A stretch of DNA of 64,000 nt from Arthrobacter sp. 24S4-2 (GTDB taxonomy: Bacteria > Actinomycetota > Actinomycetes > Actinomycetales > Micrococcaceae): the NCBI RefSeq assembly GCF_005280255.1, contig NZ_CP040018.1, positions 2,728,001-2,792,000 of the forward strand. Reading direction: 5' to 3'. Of the stretch, positions 16,490 through 25,850 are shown one piece after another. The stretch's first letter is position 1; each line of letters begins with the position of its first letter. Made by a program: the position numbers and the translations under genes. Below the pieces are notes generated by a model. It ran no database searches, had not been told where the DNA came from, and saw only the letters and a program-made list of their open reading frames with translations.

Positions 16490-19272
16490 CGGCCCCGGCG
16501 TCCTTCCGTGTACAAGGCGGCTAGCTCTGAACGCGAACTGACGTGGAGCTTTCTGTATATCCGGGTCAGGTGGTACTGCACGGTCTTCACGGAAACGTAC
16601 AATTCAGCTGCCGCACTCTTGTTGCTTAGGCCGGCAGCGACCAGCCTCGCAACGGCTTGTTCCTGATCCGTCAGTTCTTCGTGCAGGTCCGGCGAGCCGG
16701 ACGCTGCCGGGGCTGATGTGCTTGTGCTGCCGCTGTCCTCCGTGCTGACCCCGCTGGCCCGCAGTTCACGGGAACAGCGATCGGCGTATGCCAGTGCGCC
16801 AAGCACGGAAAAGAGTTCGCGGGCTTGGATCAGCGCGTCCGCGGCCTCCCGTCGCTTCCCCGCGCGTCGGAAAGACTGACCGTAGGCGAAGAGGATCCGG
16901 GCCCGCGCGTAGGGCATCGGCAGTGTTTCTATTTTTGCCAGACCGCCATGGAAGCTGAGCCGGGCAGCATCGAGGTCACCTGCGGCCGCGTGGATCCTGC
17001 CGCGAACGTAAGCCAGCCTTGCCTGTGTTGACCTGTGTTGACGCTTCTCCGCAAGAAGCTCAAGGGGGCGGAGGAATTGCCCGGCTTCCTCCACCCGTCC
17101 CACCATGACCAAGGCATTGGCGTAGTGGTCCTGCCAGGGCCAGAATCCCGGTTCATCGATTCCGCTGCTGCGTCGCATCCGGACGACAGGTAGCAGGGCC
17201 CGGACAACGCCGTCGTAATCTGCCCTGACCTCGGCCACCTGCGCTTGGGCAATGCTGTACGGCAGGAGCATTATCGGGTAGCTGTCGGTCGCGACGGCGG
17301 CCCGCTCCAAGTGATGGGCAGCCGAGTCCCAATTACCGCGCAGAGCGTGGATCTGTGCGCCGCTCCAGTGCAGCAGCGGCCGTAGTAGCTCAATGCCGGA
17401 CTCTTCCTGGACGGTCACGGCATTCTCGACGGTTCTCAGGGCGCTGTCCCAGGCACCCAAGGCTAGATCAGTCCTCGCCAGCCAGCCCTGTGCCCACAGG
17501 GAAATCCGGTGGGAGCCATGGCGGAATTCTGTCGGCACAGCGCTGGCGAGCTCGCTCCGGGCTTCTTCGGGCCGGTCCATGGCCAGATGCAGCCAGCCCT
17601 TGCCCATGTTGATCCGCTGTTGCTGCGCGCTGTTTTCGGTCAGCCGTTCGACTACGCGGTAGCTCTCTTCTGCTTCGCTGAATCGGCCCACGGCCCCGAG
17701 CCCGAGTCCTTCAATGGCGCGGGCCTCGATCGCCGCCGGGCTGCCTGCCGGCGCAATGCTTCTGGCCCGGACGGCCCAGGTCACCAGTTCCCGGCCATCA
17801 AACCGGGCCAGGGAGTGAAGCACCTGCCGCTGGCATATTTGAGCTGCCGTCCCCGGATCTGTCGCGGCGTCTACGGCTTTCCACGCCTTTTCGAGCAAAG
17901 CATCGGCCTCGGCAGGACGGCCAAAGAGAATCGCCAGATACGCGCGGACCGCATCGCCCTGCGGCCCCGGTGCTAAGCCTTCCACCGCCGCGGAGGCGCG
18001 GGGCAGCTGTCCGGCGCCCACCATGGCGTCCACGGCCCTGACGAGAAGGGATTGCCGTTGCTCCTGCAGCGGGTTGAGCCGGGAGGCTTGGGCGTACGCT
18101 TCGGCGGCGGACCCCCAGGCGCCGGTTGCGGCGAAAGAGGAGGCCGCCTCCTTCAGTTCATTCGCCAGTGAAGCGTCAGGCAACAAGGCTGCAGCTGCCC
18201 GGTGTCTCAGCTGCTCGTGCGGCAAGGCAGTCAGACGGGCGGCTGAGGAATGCAGCGCAATTCTGCGTCCGGCCGCAAGGTTCTGATAGGCCGCAGCCCA
18301 CACCACGGGTAGCGGGAACTGAAGCATGGTCTCTGTTGCGTCAGTGGATAGCGTCATCAGACCCGCTGCCTGAACCGCGTCGACGGCAGGCAGGACATTC
18401 GAAATCCCCGCCAGGCCGGCTGCCTGGGCCAGCGGGGAGCGGACGCCAAGTACGGCCGCCGCTTCGGCAAGCGGGAGGGCTTCCGGCGGCAGCCCGGCCA
18501 GCTTCCTGCTGATAGACGCCGCCAGTTCGGCGGGTACCGGCAGGACTCTCTGTCCGGTTGACCAGGCGGACGGATGGAACTGTTCCAAGAGGGGCCGGAC
18601 AAGCCCCGGGCGGCCGCCGGTGTGTTCGATGAGGCTCCTGGCTGCCGGCAGGGAAAGTTCGGAACCGCCGGTGCCATGAATCTGCCGGGCAATGAGCTGC
18701 ACATCGCCCGGAGTAAGTGGAGCCAGCCTTATGGTCTGAGCGGAGGGAAAGCTAAGAAGTCCGGCGGCGGCATCATCCAGTTCGCTCAGCGTCGGGTCCG
18801 TTGACAGTATGGTCAGCAACGCGATGGGCTGCAGCCGGCGCAGAACATGCAAGAGGGCCCGCAGCGATGGCCGGTCTGCCCATTGGATGTCGTCGATCCA
18901 GAGAATCAGTGCGTGACCGGCCTCGCCGGCGAGACGGGTTATTTCAGCAAGAAGGACGTCTCCGAACCCGCCGGGCCGCTCCGGGATTCCAGCGTTCGGT
19001 TCCAGGCGAGGCGAGAGAAGCAGCTGCCGAATCAGCCCGAAGTCACTATCGCGTTCCCACAGGGCTCCGGCCGCCCGGAGGACTGTTGACCGGTTACCCG
19101 CCTTCGCATCCAGACGGAGGAAGTGTTCCACCAGGGAGGTCTTGCCCAAACCCTGGTCGCCGCGGATTATGGCGACTCCAGGGGCTCCGGAGCGGACAGA
19201 CTGGAGCAGGTCCTGCAGGTGTTGGATCTCCGCGGTGCGTCCGGCGTAGAGGTCGAGGTGAAAATCGGGCAT
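16477..19272 (-). CDS. benR: large ATP-binding LuxR-type (LAL) regulator of benzoate genes
   Basis: 931 residues. The N-terminal AAA/STAND ATPase has a Walker A GDQGLGKTS (about 38-46) and a Walker B-like LILWIDDIQWAD near 120. A long TPR-like helical middle follows. A LuxR helix-turn-helix lies at the C-terminus (LTDQEQAVARLVAAGLSNKS, VSVKTVQYHLTRIYRKLHV). It starts 18 bp after benK on the same strand. In C. glutamicum and rhodococci a LuxR-type BenR lies beside benABCD-benK and activates it, so the same role is inferred here. Its extreme 3' end overlaps the convergent LacI fragment. Confidence 0.83.
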   Translation of the reverse strand: MPDFHLDLYAGRTAEIQHLQDLLQSVRSGAPGVAIIRGDQGLGKTSLVEHFLRLDAKAGNRSTVLRAAGALWERDSDFGLIRQLLLSPRLEPNAGIPERPGGFGDVLLAEITRLAGEAGHALILWIDDIQWADRPSLRALLHVLRRLQPIALLTILSTDPTLSELDDAAAGLLSFPSAQTIRLAPLTPGDVQLIARQIHGTGGSELSLPAARSLIEHTGGRPGLVRPLLEQFHPSAWSTGQRVLPVPAELAASISRKLAGLPPEALPLAEAAAVLGVRSPLAQAAGLAGISNVLPAVDAVQAAGLMTLSTDATETMLQFPLPVVWAAAYQNLAAGRRIALHSSAARLTALPHEQLRHRAAAALLPDASLANELKEAASSFAATGAWGSAAEAYAQASRLNPLQEQRQSLLVRAVDAMVGAGQLPRASAAVEGLAPGPQGDAVRAYLAILFGRPAEADALLEKAWKAVDAATDPGTAAQICQRQVLHSLARFDGRELVTWAVRARSIAPAGSPAAIEARAIEGLGLGAVGRFSEAEESYRVVERLTENSAQQQRINMGKGWLHLAMDRPEEARSELASAVPTEFRHGSHRISLWAQGWLARTDLALGAWDSALRTVENAVTVQEESGIELLRPLLHWSGAQIHALRGNWDSAAHHLERAAVATDSYPIMLLPYSIAQAQVAEVRADYDGVVRALLPVVRMRRSSGIDEPGFWPWQDHYANALVMVGRVEEAGQFLRPLELLAEKRQHRSTQARLAYVRGRIHAAAGDLDAARLSFHGGLAKIETLPMPYARARILFAYGQSFRRAGKRREAADALIQARELFSVLGALAYADRCSRELRASGVSTEDSGSTSTSAPAASGSPDLHEELTDQEQAVARLVAAGLSNKSAAAELYVSVKTVQYHLTRIYRKLHVSSRSELAALYTEGRRGRQER

Positions 19273-19290
19273 CGTTTTCCAAGTGTACGA

Positions 19291-20697
19291 CTACGCGGGA
19301 AGCCGGATCTGGTCAGCGTGCCGGAGGTCTTCGCTGGCCAGTTCATGCTGGCGGACGAACATTGTGACGAGCCCGCCGGCAAGGGCCACGCCGGCGAAAA
19401 CGAAGAATGCCGCGTTGCTCGGCAGCTGGGCGCTGATCAGGAAGCCACCCACCAGCGGACCCCCTATCCCGCCCAGGCGGCCAAAGCCCGCGCACCATGC
19501 GACGCCGGCTGTCCGCGCCGGAGTGGGGTAGTAGTTGGACACGAAGCCGTAGACAAGGACCTGGGTGCCGAGGCTGCCCACCCCGGCAAAGGCCACCGCA
19601 ATCAGCAGCACGGGCAGGGGGAAGCTAAGCGTGAGCAGCACCAGGGACGCCGCGGCGATGACGAACGTGGTGGACACAACGGCCTTGGGCCCAAACCTGT
19701 CCGCGGAGCGCGACGCCAGGAGGCCGCCGATCACGGCACCGGCGTTGAGGGCCAGCAGGAAGCTCAGTGAGTAGGTCTTGCCGTAGCCATGCTGTCCCAT
19801 GATTTCCGGTAGCCAGGTATTCAGGCCGTACGTGAGCAACAGGCCGCAGAAACTCATGAATCCTAGGAGGATGGTGGGCTTGAGGTAGTTCCCGGAGGCA
19901 AGGGCCGCGAAGCCTGCGAGGGGTCGTCCGTCCGTGCGCACCGCTGCCGGTGGCTCCACGGAGATCCGGGACCGCCCGGCGGCCGGACCGCCGTGGTACG
20001 TTTCGTCTTGAAGCGGGATGCCGGTCTTGGCGGAGAGAGCCAGCGCCTGCTTCGGGCGGCCGCGCGCGAGCAACCAGCGCGGTGACTCCGGCAGCTTCAC
20101 GAGTGCCAGCGGAAACAGGATGACAAGAGGCAACGCGCCGATCATGAACAGACCGCGCCAGTCGACCATTCCGTTGAGCACGATTGCCAGCAGTGAAGCG
20201 AGCAGCCCTCCCGCGGGCACGCCCGAGTAGACGATCGCGTTGTAGAAGTTTCGTTTGCCGGCAGGAGCGAACTCGGCGACGACAGCGCCCGCCGTGGCGA
20301 CGAGCGCTCCCACGCCGATCCCGGTGAGGAAACGAAACACGCCGAATACCGGGACGGCGGTGGCCATGGACGTGAATGCCATGCCGAGGGAGAACCAGAC
20401 GATGTTGATGAGCATGAGCTTCCGTCGGCCCAGGAAGTCACCCACGGCGCCGGCGGCCAGCGCGCCCACCATGGCTCCCATGAGGGCGTAACTGCCCAAG
20501 GCTCCGGCTTGGGCCGCATCTAACGACCCAAGCTGGCTGGGGTCGCGCAGCAGAGTCGAAACGACGGTTCCATAAACAACCAGGTCGTAACCGTCAAAGA
20601 GCAGGGCTGCGGCCGCGATGGCCATCACCCAGCGGACTGTTTTGGTTCGGTTCGCGTCAGTTGACGCGGATTCAGTTGATGAGGGCAGAGCGTTCAT
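19291..20697 (-). CDS. benK: MFS benzoate:H+ symporter (AAHS family)
   Basis: 468 residues from the ATG at 20697 (an ATG 12 bp upstream is possible). There are 12 predicted helices. AAHS signatures are present: LLFDGYDLVVYGTVVSTLL in helix 1, the GDFLGRRK loop 2-3, and PESPRWLLARGR after helix 6. It lies after benD and before benR in the same direction, so benzoate import is the likely function. It is a distant relative of genK in this window, which carries the same DGYDL motif but serves the 3-hydroxybenzoate branch. Confidence 0.87.
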   Translation of the reverse strand: MNALPSSTESASTDANRTKTVRWVMAIAAAALLFDGYDLVVYGTVVSTLLRDPSQLGSLDAAQAGALGSYALMGAMVGALAAGAVGDFLGRRKLMLINIVWFSLGMAFTSMATAVPVFGVFRFLTGIGVGALVATAGAVVAEFAPAGKRNFYNAIVYSGVPAGGLLASLLAIVLNGMVDWRGLFMIGALPLVILFPLALVKLPESPRWLLARGRPKQALALSAKTGIPLQDETYHGGPAAGRSRISVEPPAAVRTDGRPLAGFAALASGNYLKPTILLGFMSFCGLLLTYGLNTWLPEIMGQHGYGKTYSLSFLLALNAGAVIGGLLASRSADRFGPKAVVSTTFVIAAASLVLLTLSFPLPVLLIAVAFAGVGSLGTQVLVYGFVSNYYPTPARTAGVAWCAGFGRLGGIGGPLVGGFLISAQLPSNAAFFVFAGVALAGGLVTMFVRQHELASEDLRHADQIRLPA

Positions 20698-20783
20698 GGA
20701 GGGCTCCATTGGCCTGGGCCGCGTCGTTGCGGCCGGTGGGTAATGCAAGTGGCTGCGCCGATGTGGCTGGCGGCGTTGGCGGC

Positions 20784-21632
20784 TTAGCCGAGGTCGCCGC
20801 CGGCAACGGCGAGTACGCTGCCGGTGATGTAGGAGGCTTCGTCGGAGGCCAGGAAGGCGATCGGGCCGGCCTGCTCGTCGAGTGTTCCGTAGCGTTTCAT
20901 GAGGGATGATTCGATGGTCTGGTCCACGATCTGCTGGTACCAGGCCTTCTCCGTGTCCCCTTCCGGCTGGGGGCCGCGTGCCACTTGGCGCGGCGGTGCT
21001 TCAGTGCCGCCGGGCGCCGTGGCCACCACGCGGATCCCGTGCGGAGCGGCTTCCAACGCAAGGGCAGCGGTGATGGCTTTCACGCCGCCCTTTGCAGCGG
21101 CGTAGGGAACACGGTTGACCCCGCGGGTGGCAACGGAGGCGACGTTGACGATGACGCCGGACTGCTGCCCGATCATGTGCGGAAGGACGGCCCGGCAGGT
21201 CCAAAGGGTGGGGAAGAGGGACCGCTGAATTTCCTGGGTGATCTCGTCGGGCGCGTAGTGTTCGAACGGTTTGGCCCAGATGGTGCCTCCCACGTTGTTG
21301 ATCAGGACGTCGATGCGGCCGTGGAGCTGCAGTGCTTCGGTGATGGCGCCGCTTGCGCCTTCGTAGCTTTCCAGGTCGGCGGTAAGGCCGACGGCGGTCC
21401 CGCCGTCGGCCTTGTGATCGGCGGCGAGGTCCGCGGCCGCGTCCCGGACGAGTGCGGCGCGGTCCACGAGGATGGTGTGGGCGCCCTCGGCTGCAACCCG
21501 GGAGGCCACGGCATGGCCGATGCCCTGGGCGGCGCCCGTGACCACTACGACTTTCCCGGCGAAGCGGCCCGGGCTGATGGCGCGGACCCTGCCGGTTTGC
21601 AGGCTGCCGGCTCCGGGACTGGCCGGGTTCAA
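20784..21632 (-). CDS. benD: 1,6-dihydroxycyclohexa-2,4-diene-1-carboxylate dehydrogenase
   Basis: About 282 residues of a short-chain dehydrogenase that oxidises the benzoate cis-diol to catechol with loss of CO2. Motifs: NAD-binding TGAAQGIG, structural NNVG, catalytic Ser in IVNVASVATRG, and Y-x3-K in VPYAAAKGGVKA. No ATG, GTG or internal Met precedes the fold in this frame until far upstream inside benC. The likely start is TTG at 21632, which overlaps the benC stop (TTGA) and gives an N-terminal extension of about 20 residues. The next gene is benK. Confidence 0.85.
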   Translation of the reverse strand: MNPASPGAGSLQTGRVRAISPGRFAGKVVVVTGAAQGIGHAVASRVAAEGAHTILVDRAALVRDAAADLAADHKADGGTAVGLTADLESYEGASGAITEALQLHGRIDVLINNVGGTIWAKPFEHYAPDEITQEIQRSLFPTLWTCRAVLPHMIGQQSGVIVNVASVATRGVNRVPYAAAKGGVKAITAALALEAAPHGIRVVATAPGGTEAPPRQVARGPQPEGDTEKAWYQQIVDQTIESSLMKRYGTLDEQAGPIAFLASDEASYITGSVLAVAGGDLG

Positions 21633-22681
21633 GCGGACGCCCCTGCCAGTGCCGGTGCTGACGCGGTGCTGCCGACGGCAAAGCGTTCGTAGTAGAAGTT
21701 GGCCGGGGTGATGCCCTGGGTGTCCCAGTACTTGCGGACGGCATCCACCATCGCCGGCGGGCCGCACAGGTACACGTCGACGTCGCCGTCGTTCAGCTGG
21801 GCGGGGGTGATGTGCTGAGTCACGTAGCCCTTGTGCGGGGCCGCGCTTTCAGGGTCCGCGACGCAGTAGCTGTAAGTGAAGCTGTCGATGGCTTCTGCGT
21901 AATGCTGGAGTTTGTCCAGCTCCACGAGGTCCTTGTCGAAGGTGACGCCGTAGGAGAGGTGCACCGGGTGGGCAGGCGCTTCTTCGAGTCCTGTGGCTAT
22001 TTTTTCCAGCATGGACAGCAGCGGTGCGATGCCTGTGCCGCCGGCCAGCATGAGGACAGGACGCTTGATGTCCCGGAGGAAGAAGCTCCCCATGGGGCCG
22101 GTCAGGGGGAGTGCATCGCCGACGGCGGCACGCTCCTTGAGGTAGGTGGTCATGGCCCCGTCGGGGGCGGTGCGGATGAGGAAGCGCAGCTCGTCCGCTG
22201 ATGGGCCGCTGCTGAACGAGTAGGACCTCACGGCATCGGTGTCGGGGACCGCGAAGTTCATGTACTGGCCGGGCAGGAAGTTCAGGTCCCCGCGATTCTC
22301 CAGCGCCAGGGTAACGGCGGCGGTGTTGTCCGCGAACCAGGTCAGCTCCTTGACGGTGGCCTCGAAAGTGGTTGCGCCCACCTTGGCCATCTCGGACGTG
22401 CCGGCTATCTGTAAGACGAGGTCGGTCTCCGGAACCATTTGGCAGGGGAGGCAGAAGCCCTTCTCGGCTTCGTCCTCGGTGAGGGCTTCATCGATGTAAT
22501 CGCCGCCGTCGTACTTTCCTGATTCGCAGAAGGCCTTGCAGGTGCCGCAGGCGCCGTCGCGGCAGTCGAACGGGATGTTGATCCGTGATTTGTACGCGGC
22601 GTCGGCCACTGTTTCATTGGGGTTGGCGGTGACAAAGCGGGTGACTCCGTCTTCGAAGCTGAGGGCAATCTGGTAACTCAT
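21629..22681 (-). CDS. benC: benzoate 1,2-dioxygenase reductase component
   Basis: 350 residues. It passes electrons from NADH to BenAB. The N-terminal plant-type [2Fe-2S] ferredoxin domain has CRDGACGTC (Cys40, 45, 48) and a fourth ligand in FCLPC (Cys80). The FAD domain follows (RSYSFSSGP, GPMGSFFLRD), then the NADH domain (LAGGTGIAPLLSMLEK, YLCGPPAMVDAVR). The length is typical. It lies 28 bp after benB and overlaps the benD start. Confidence 0.94.
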   Translation of the reverse strand: MSYQIALSFEDGVTRFVTANPNETVADAAYKSRINIPFDCRDGACGTCKAFCESGKYDGGDYIDEALTEDEAEKGFCLPCQMVPETDLVLQIAGTSEMAKVGATTFEATVKELTWFADNTAAVTLALENRGDLNFLPGQYMNFAVPDTDAVRSYSFSSGPSADELRFLIRTAPDGAMTTYLKERAAVGDALPLTGPMGSFFLRDIKRPVLMLAGGTGIAPLLSMLEKIATGLEEAPAHPVHLSYGVTFDKDLVELDKLQHYAEAIDSFTYSYCVADPESAAPHKGYVTQHITPAQLNDGDVDVYLCGPPAMVDAVRKYWDTQGITPANFYYERFAVGSTASAPALAGASA

Positions 22682-22709
22682 GAGGGGCTCGATTCCAGTC
22701 GTTCGGAAG

Positions 22710-23261
22710 TTAGATGTGGTAGATGTCCACGACGTGGTGGATGTAGTCGTTTTTCAGGACGACCTTCTTCTTCGTGATGACAGGCTGTGTACCGGAGTAG
22801 TCAATGGTGTAGAACGAGGTTCCGAAGTACGGATCGATGTTCTGGTAGCGGTAGTAGAGGGTGTGCCAGTTGAAGCGGACATCAACTTCGCTGCCGCGCC
22901 ACCCGATGACCTCCACGTTGGTGATGTTGTGACCGGTCCGCGGTTCGGGCAGGCTGGTGGCGCTGGAGCGGTCCGTCTTGATGCGGAAGACCCGGTCTTC
23001 GAGTCCGCCCCGGTTGGCGTAGTAGATCAGCGAAATTTCACGCTGGGGATCACTGGTGAGCTGGTCGTCGTCGGCCCAGGCGGGCATCCAGAACTCGGCT
23101 TCCGGGTGGTAGCAGTCCAGCCAGCGGTCAAATTCCCGGTCGTCAAGGAACCGCGCTTCGCGGTAGAGGAACGAGCGGATGTCCTCCAGGCTGGCCGGCC
23201 CGGCTGGTGTGGCCTCCGCCGGCACTCCGGCCTGCGCCTCGATGTCAAATGTCTGTGTCAT
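22710..23261 (-). CDS. benB: benzoate 1,2-dioxygenase small (beta) subunit
   Basis: 183 residues, with the cone-shaped NTF2-like fold of ring-hydroxylating dioxygenase beta subunits. Conserved pieces include DREFDRWLDCYHPEAEFWMP, GLEDRVFRI and VVLKNDYIHHVVDIYHI. It carries no cofactor and stabilises the BenA hexamer. It lies between benA (27-bp gap) and benC (28-bp gap), the standard order. Confidence 0.93.
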   Translation of the reverse strand: MTQTFDIEAQAGVPAEATPAGPASLEDIRSFLYREARFLDDREFDRWLDCYHPEAEFWMPAWADDDQLTSDPQREISLIYYANRGGLEDRVFRIKTDRSSATSLPEPRTGHNITNVEVIGWRGSEVDVRFNWHTLYYRYQNIDPYFGTSFYTIDYSGTQPVITKKKVVLKNDYIHHVVDIYHI

Positions 23262-23288
23262 GGGGTTCTCCTCGGGCTCCTTGCGGGC

Positions 23289-24656
23289 CTAGTTCTGGGC
23301 GGCGAGTGCTGCTTCTTCGGCGGCTGCCGCCTTGCGCATCGTTTCCACCCAGTAGCCGTGCTGGATGGGATAAAGGCCTTCGTCCTCGGTCCGGGCGCCG
23401 CTGGAAATCGGATTGAGCCCGATGACGTCCGCGTTGGCATCAGGACCCGTGATCTGGTGGGTCACGCCGCGGCTGAGGTCGTTCCAGGGTGCTGCGGTGG
23501 CGAGGTAGGTCTTCTGGCAGGAGCGGAACTCCTCCAGATCGTCGGGAGTGGCCATGCCTGAAGCGTTGAAGAAGTCCTCGTACTGGCGGATCCGGTTGGC
23601 CCGGGCTTCAGCGCTTTCGCCCTTCGGGGCGATGCAGTAAATGGTCACCTCTGTCTTGTCGACGGAGATTGGACGGAAGTGCCGGATCTGCGAACCGAAC
23701 TGGTCCATCAGGTAGACGTTGGGGTAAAGGCAGAGGTTGCGGGAGATGTTGATCATCCAGTCCGCCTTGGCCTCGCCGTACTTTTCCACGAGTTCTTCGC
23801 GCCGGTCGAACAGCGGCCGGTTGCTTGGGTCCAGCCATTCGGTCCAGAGCAGCAGGTGGCCGTGGTCGAAGGAGTAGTAGCCGCCCTTTTGCTTGGCCCA
23901 ACCTCCGGCGTCCATGTTCTTGGTTTCGTTGGCTGACTCGCCGGTGGTGCGGCGGGCTGTGGTGGCGGCATAGTTCCAATGTGTCGCGGAGACGTGATAG
24001 CCATCGGCGCCGTTTTCGGCCTGGAGTTTCCAGTTGCCGTCATAGGTATAGGTGGATGCGCCGCGGAGTACTTCCAGGCCGTCGGGGGACTGGTCCACGA
24101 TCATGTCAATGATCTTCGTGGATTCGCCCAGGTGCTCTTCAAGCGGCTTCACGTCCGGGTTGATGCTGCCGAACAGGAAACCCCGGTAGCTCTCGAACCG
24201 TGCAACCTTGGTGAGGTCATGGGACCCCTCTTTGTTGAACTGTTCCGGGTAGCCGGCATCGCGGGGATCCTTGACCTTGAGCAGCTTTCCGGTGTTGTTG
24301 AATGTCCAGCCGTGGAAGGGACAAGTGAAAGTGGTGCGGTTGTCGGTCTTGCGCCGGCACAGCATCGCCCCGCGGTGGCTGCACGCGTTGATCAGGGCGT
24401 TCAGTCCGCCCTGCTTGTCGCGGGAGATGATGACCGGCTGGCGGCCGATGTACGTGGTGAAGTAGTCGCCGACGTTAGGGATCTGGCTCTCGTGCGCCAG
24501 GTACACCCAGTTGCCTTCGAAAATGTGCTTCATTTCCAGGTCGAAGAGTTCCTCATCCGTGAAGATACTCCGCTTGGCGCGGTACACGCCGTTCTCATGA
24601 TCCTCGATCAGGGCCTGGTCGAGGTGGGCGCGGATGCCCGCCAGCGTCTCTGTCAT
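23289..24656 (-). CDS. benA: benzoate 1,2-dioxygenase large (alpha) subunit
   Basis: 455 residues from the ATG at 24656 (MTETLAGIRAHLDQ). This start matches the family, and an upstream in-frame extension to 24776 does not. The Rieske [2Fe-2S] site is CSHRGAMLC...CPFHGW (Cys92, His94, Cys112, His115). The catalytic mononuclear iron region follows (ENGADGYHVSATHW). It adds O2 to benzoate to give the cis-diol acid. It is first gene of benABCDK, divergent from catR across a 279-bp region rich in inverted repeats. Confidence 0.94.
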   Translation of the reverse strand: MTETLAGIRAHLDQALIEDHENGVYRAKRSIFTDEELFDLEMKHIFEGNWVYLAHESQIPNVGDYFTTYIGRQPVIISRDKQGGLNALINACSHRGAMLCRRKTDNRTTFTCPFHGWTFNNTGKLLKVKDPRDAGYPEQFNKEGSHDLTKVARFESYRGFLFGSINPDVKPLEEHLGESTKIIDMIVDQSPDGLEVLRGASTYTYDGNWKLQAENGADGYHVSATHWNYAATTARRTTGESANETKNMDAGGWAKQKGGYYSFDHGHLLLWTEWLDPSNRPLFDRREELVEKYGEAKADWMINISRNLCLYPNVYLMDQFGSQIRHFRPISVDKTEVTIYCIAPKGESAEARANRIRQYEDFFNASGMATPDDLEEFRSCQKTYLATAAPWNDLSRGVTHQITGPDANADVIGLNPISSGARTEDEGLYPIQHGYWVETMRKAAAAEEAALAAQN

Positions 24657-24935
24657 GTTGGCTCCTATCAGTGTCCGGGCGGCGCTGCCCGTGGTGCGGG
24701 CGGCGTTGCCCGTGCGGACCTGCCGATTGTTCGGCTGGTCTGCGAATGCTCTCCACCCTGCCAGCCCGTGGGCCACGTCACACTAGGGCTTTGCCTAGTG
24801 CCGCCTAGGTGCCGATTCAGATCCTTGGAGTCTGAATAACGACTATTTGGGTCTTTGTGGAATACCAAATTCCGGCCTACGCTGTTGAAGGGACAACCAA
24901 CGAGTGAGACAGAACACAGGAAAGGGCGGTGCGCC
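24657..24935. promoter_or_regulatory. benA/catR divergent control region with three inverted repeats
   Basis: Three inverted repeats are visible. CACTAGG-N6-CCTAGTG is at 24781-24800. ATTCAGA-N9-TCTGAAT is at 24815-24837. GGAAT-N5-ATTCC is at 24859-24873, and it overlaps a TTTGG-N14-CCAAA pair (24846-24869). The spacing and T-N11-A shape of the third suit a LysR protein (CatR). The first two lie nearer benA and could bind BenR. Which protein binds where is inferred. Confidence 0.6.
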
Positions 24936-25850
24936 ATGGAGCTCCGGCATTTGCGCTACTTCGTCGTAGTCGCCGAAACGTGCCACTTCGGCCAGGCTGC
25001 CGAACGTCTGCAGATGGCCCAGCCGCCGCTGTCGCAGCAGATCCGCCAGCTGGAGGCCGAGCTTGGAGCGGAGCTGTTTACGCGGACTACCCGGAGCGTG
25101 CGGCTGACCCCGGCCGGTGAGGCGTTTTTCGAGGATGCGCAGCGTATCCTCCGGAACGTAGAGGAAGCCGCCCGGCGGGCGCGGCAGTTTGCCGAAGGCA
25201 AGGCGGGGACTCTTCGCATTGGATTGACGGGTACCGCCTCCTACACACAGCTTCCGGCCCTGGCGAGACTGGTGAAGGAACACCTGCCGCATGTCGTGCT
25301 GGACATCCACACTGAGATGCTGACGCCTGCCATTGAGCTGGCCCTCGCCGCAGGTGAAATCGACGTGGGTGTGCTGCGGCCGCCCGCCAGCGAACCGTCA
25401 CTGACCGTGCGGGCCATAGCGCGGGAGAATTTCGTGGTGGCCATTCCTGCCGGTCACCGCCTCACGTCTGCTGACACCGTGACCGTCGGGGAACTGCGTG
25501 CCGAGGACTTCATCATGTACCCGGCCGGCTCCCGGTCAGTTGTCAACGATGCCGTTATCCGCGCGTGCCGTGCGGCGGGCTTCCACCCCAACATCGCGCA
25601 TGAATCCGCCAAGACCTCGACGCAGCTGTCCCTCGTCGCAGCAGGACTCGGCATCGCCGTCCTCCCGGAATCCGTCCGTGGGATCGCGCTGACCGGTGTG
25701 CAGTACCGGACCGTGTCCGGTACTGAAGAGGTGGAGCTCGCGGTGGCGTGGCGCCGCGCTAGCGAGTCACCGCTGGTCGACGCCTTCCTCGCCACCCTCG
25801 AAGACAACCACGTCTTCCTGGAATCAAGCTACTCCGGAGGACTTTCGTGA
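24936..25850 (+). CDS. catR: LysR-family regulator of catechol genes
   Basis: 304 residues from the ATG at 24936, after an AGGAAAGGG ribosome site. The N-terminal winged helix-turn-helix (MELRHLRYFVVVAETCHFGQ, then PPLSQQIRQLEAELGAELF) is of the CatR/BenM/ClcR type. A substrate-binding domain follows from about residue 90. It is transcribed with catB, whose GTG overlaps its stop (GTGA), and should sense cis,cis-muconate. Divergent benA may also be under its control. Confidence 0.87.
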   Translation: MELRHLRYFVVVAETCHFGQAAERLQMAQPPLSQQIRQLEAELGAELFTRTTRSVRLTPAGEAFFEDAQRILRNVEEAARRARQFAEGKAGTLRIGLTGTASYTQLPALARLVKEHLPHVVLDIHTEMLTPAIELALAAGEIDVGVLRPPASEPSLTVRAIARENFVVAIPAGHRLTSADTVTVGELRAEDFIMYPAGSRSVVNDAVIRACRAAGFHPNIAHESAKTSTQLSLVAAGLGIAVLPESVRGIALTGVQYRTVSGTEEVELAVAWRRASESPLVDAFLATLEDNHVFLESSYSGGLS

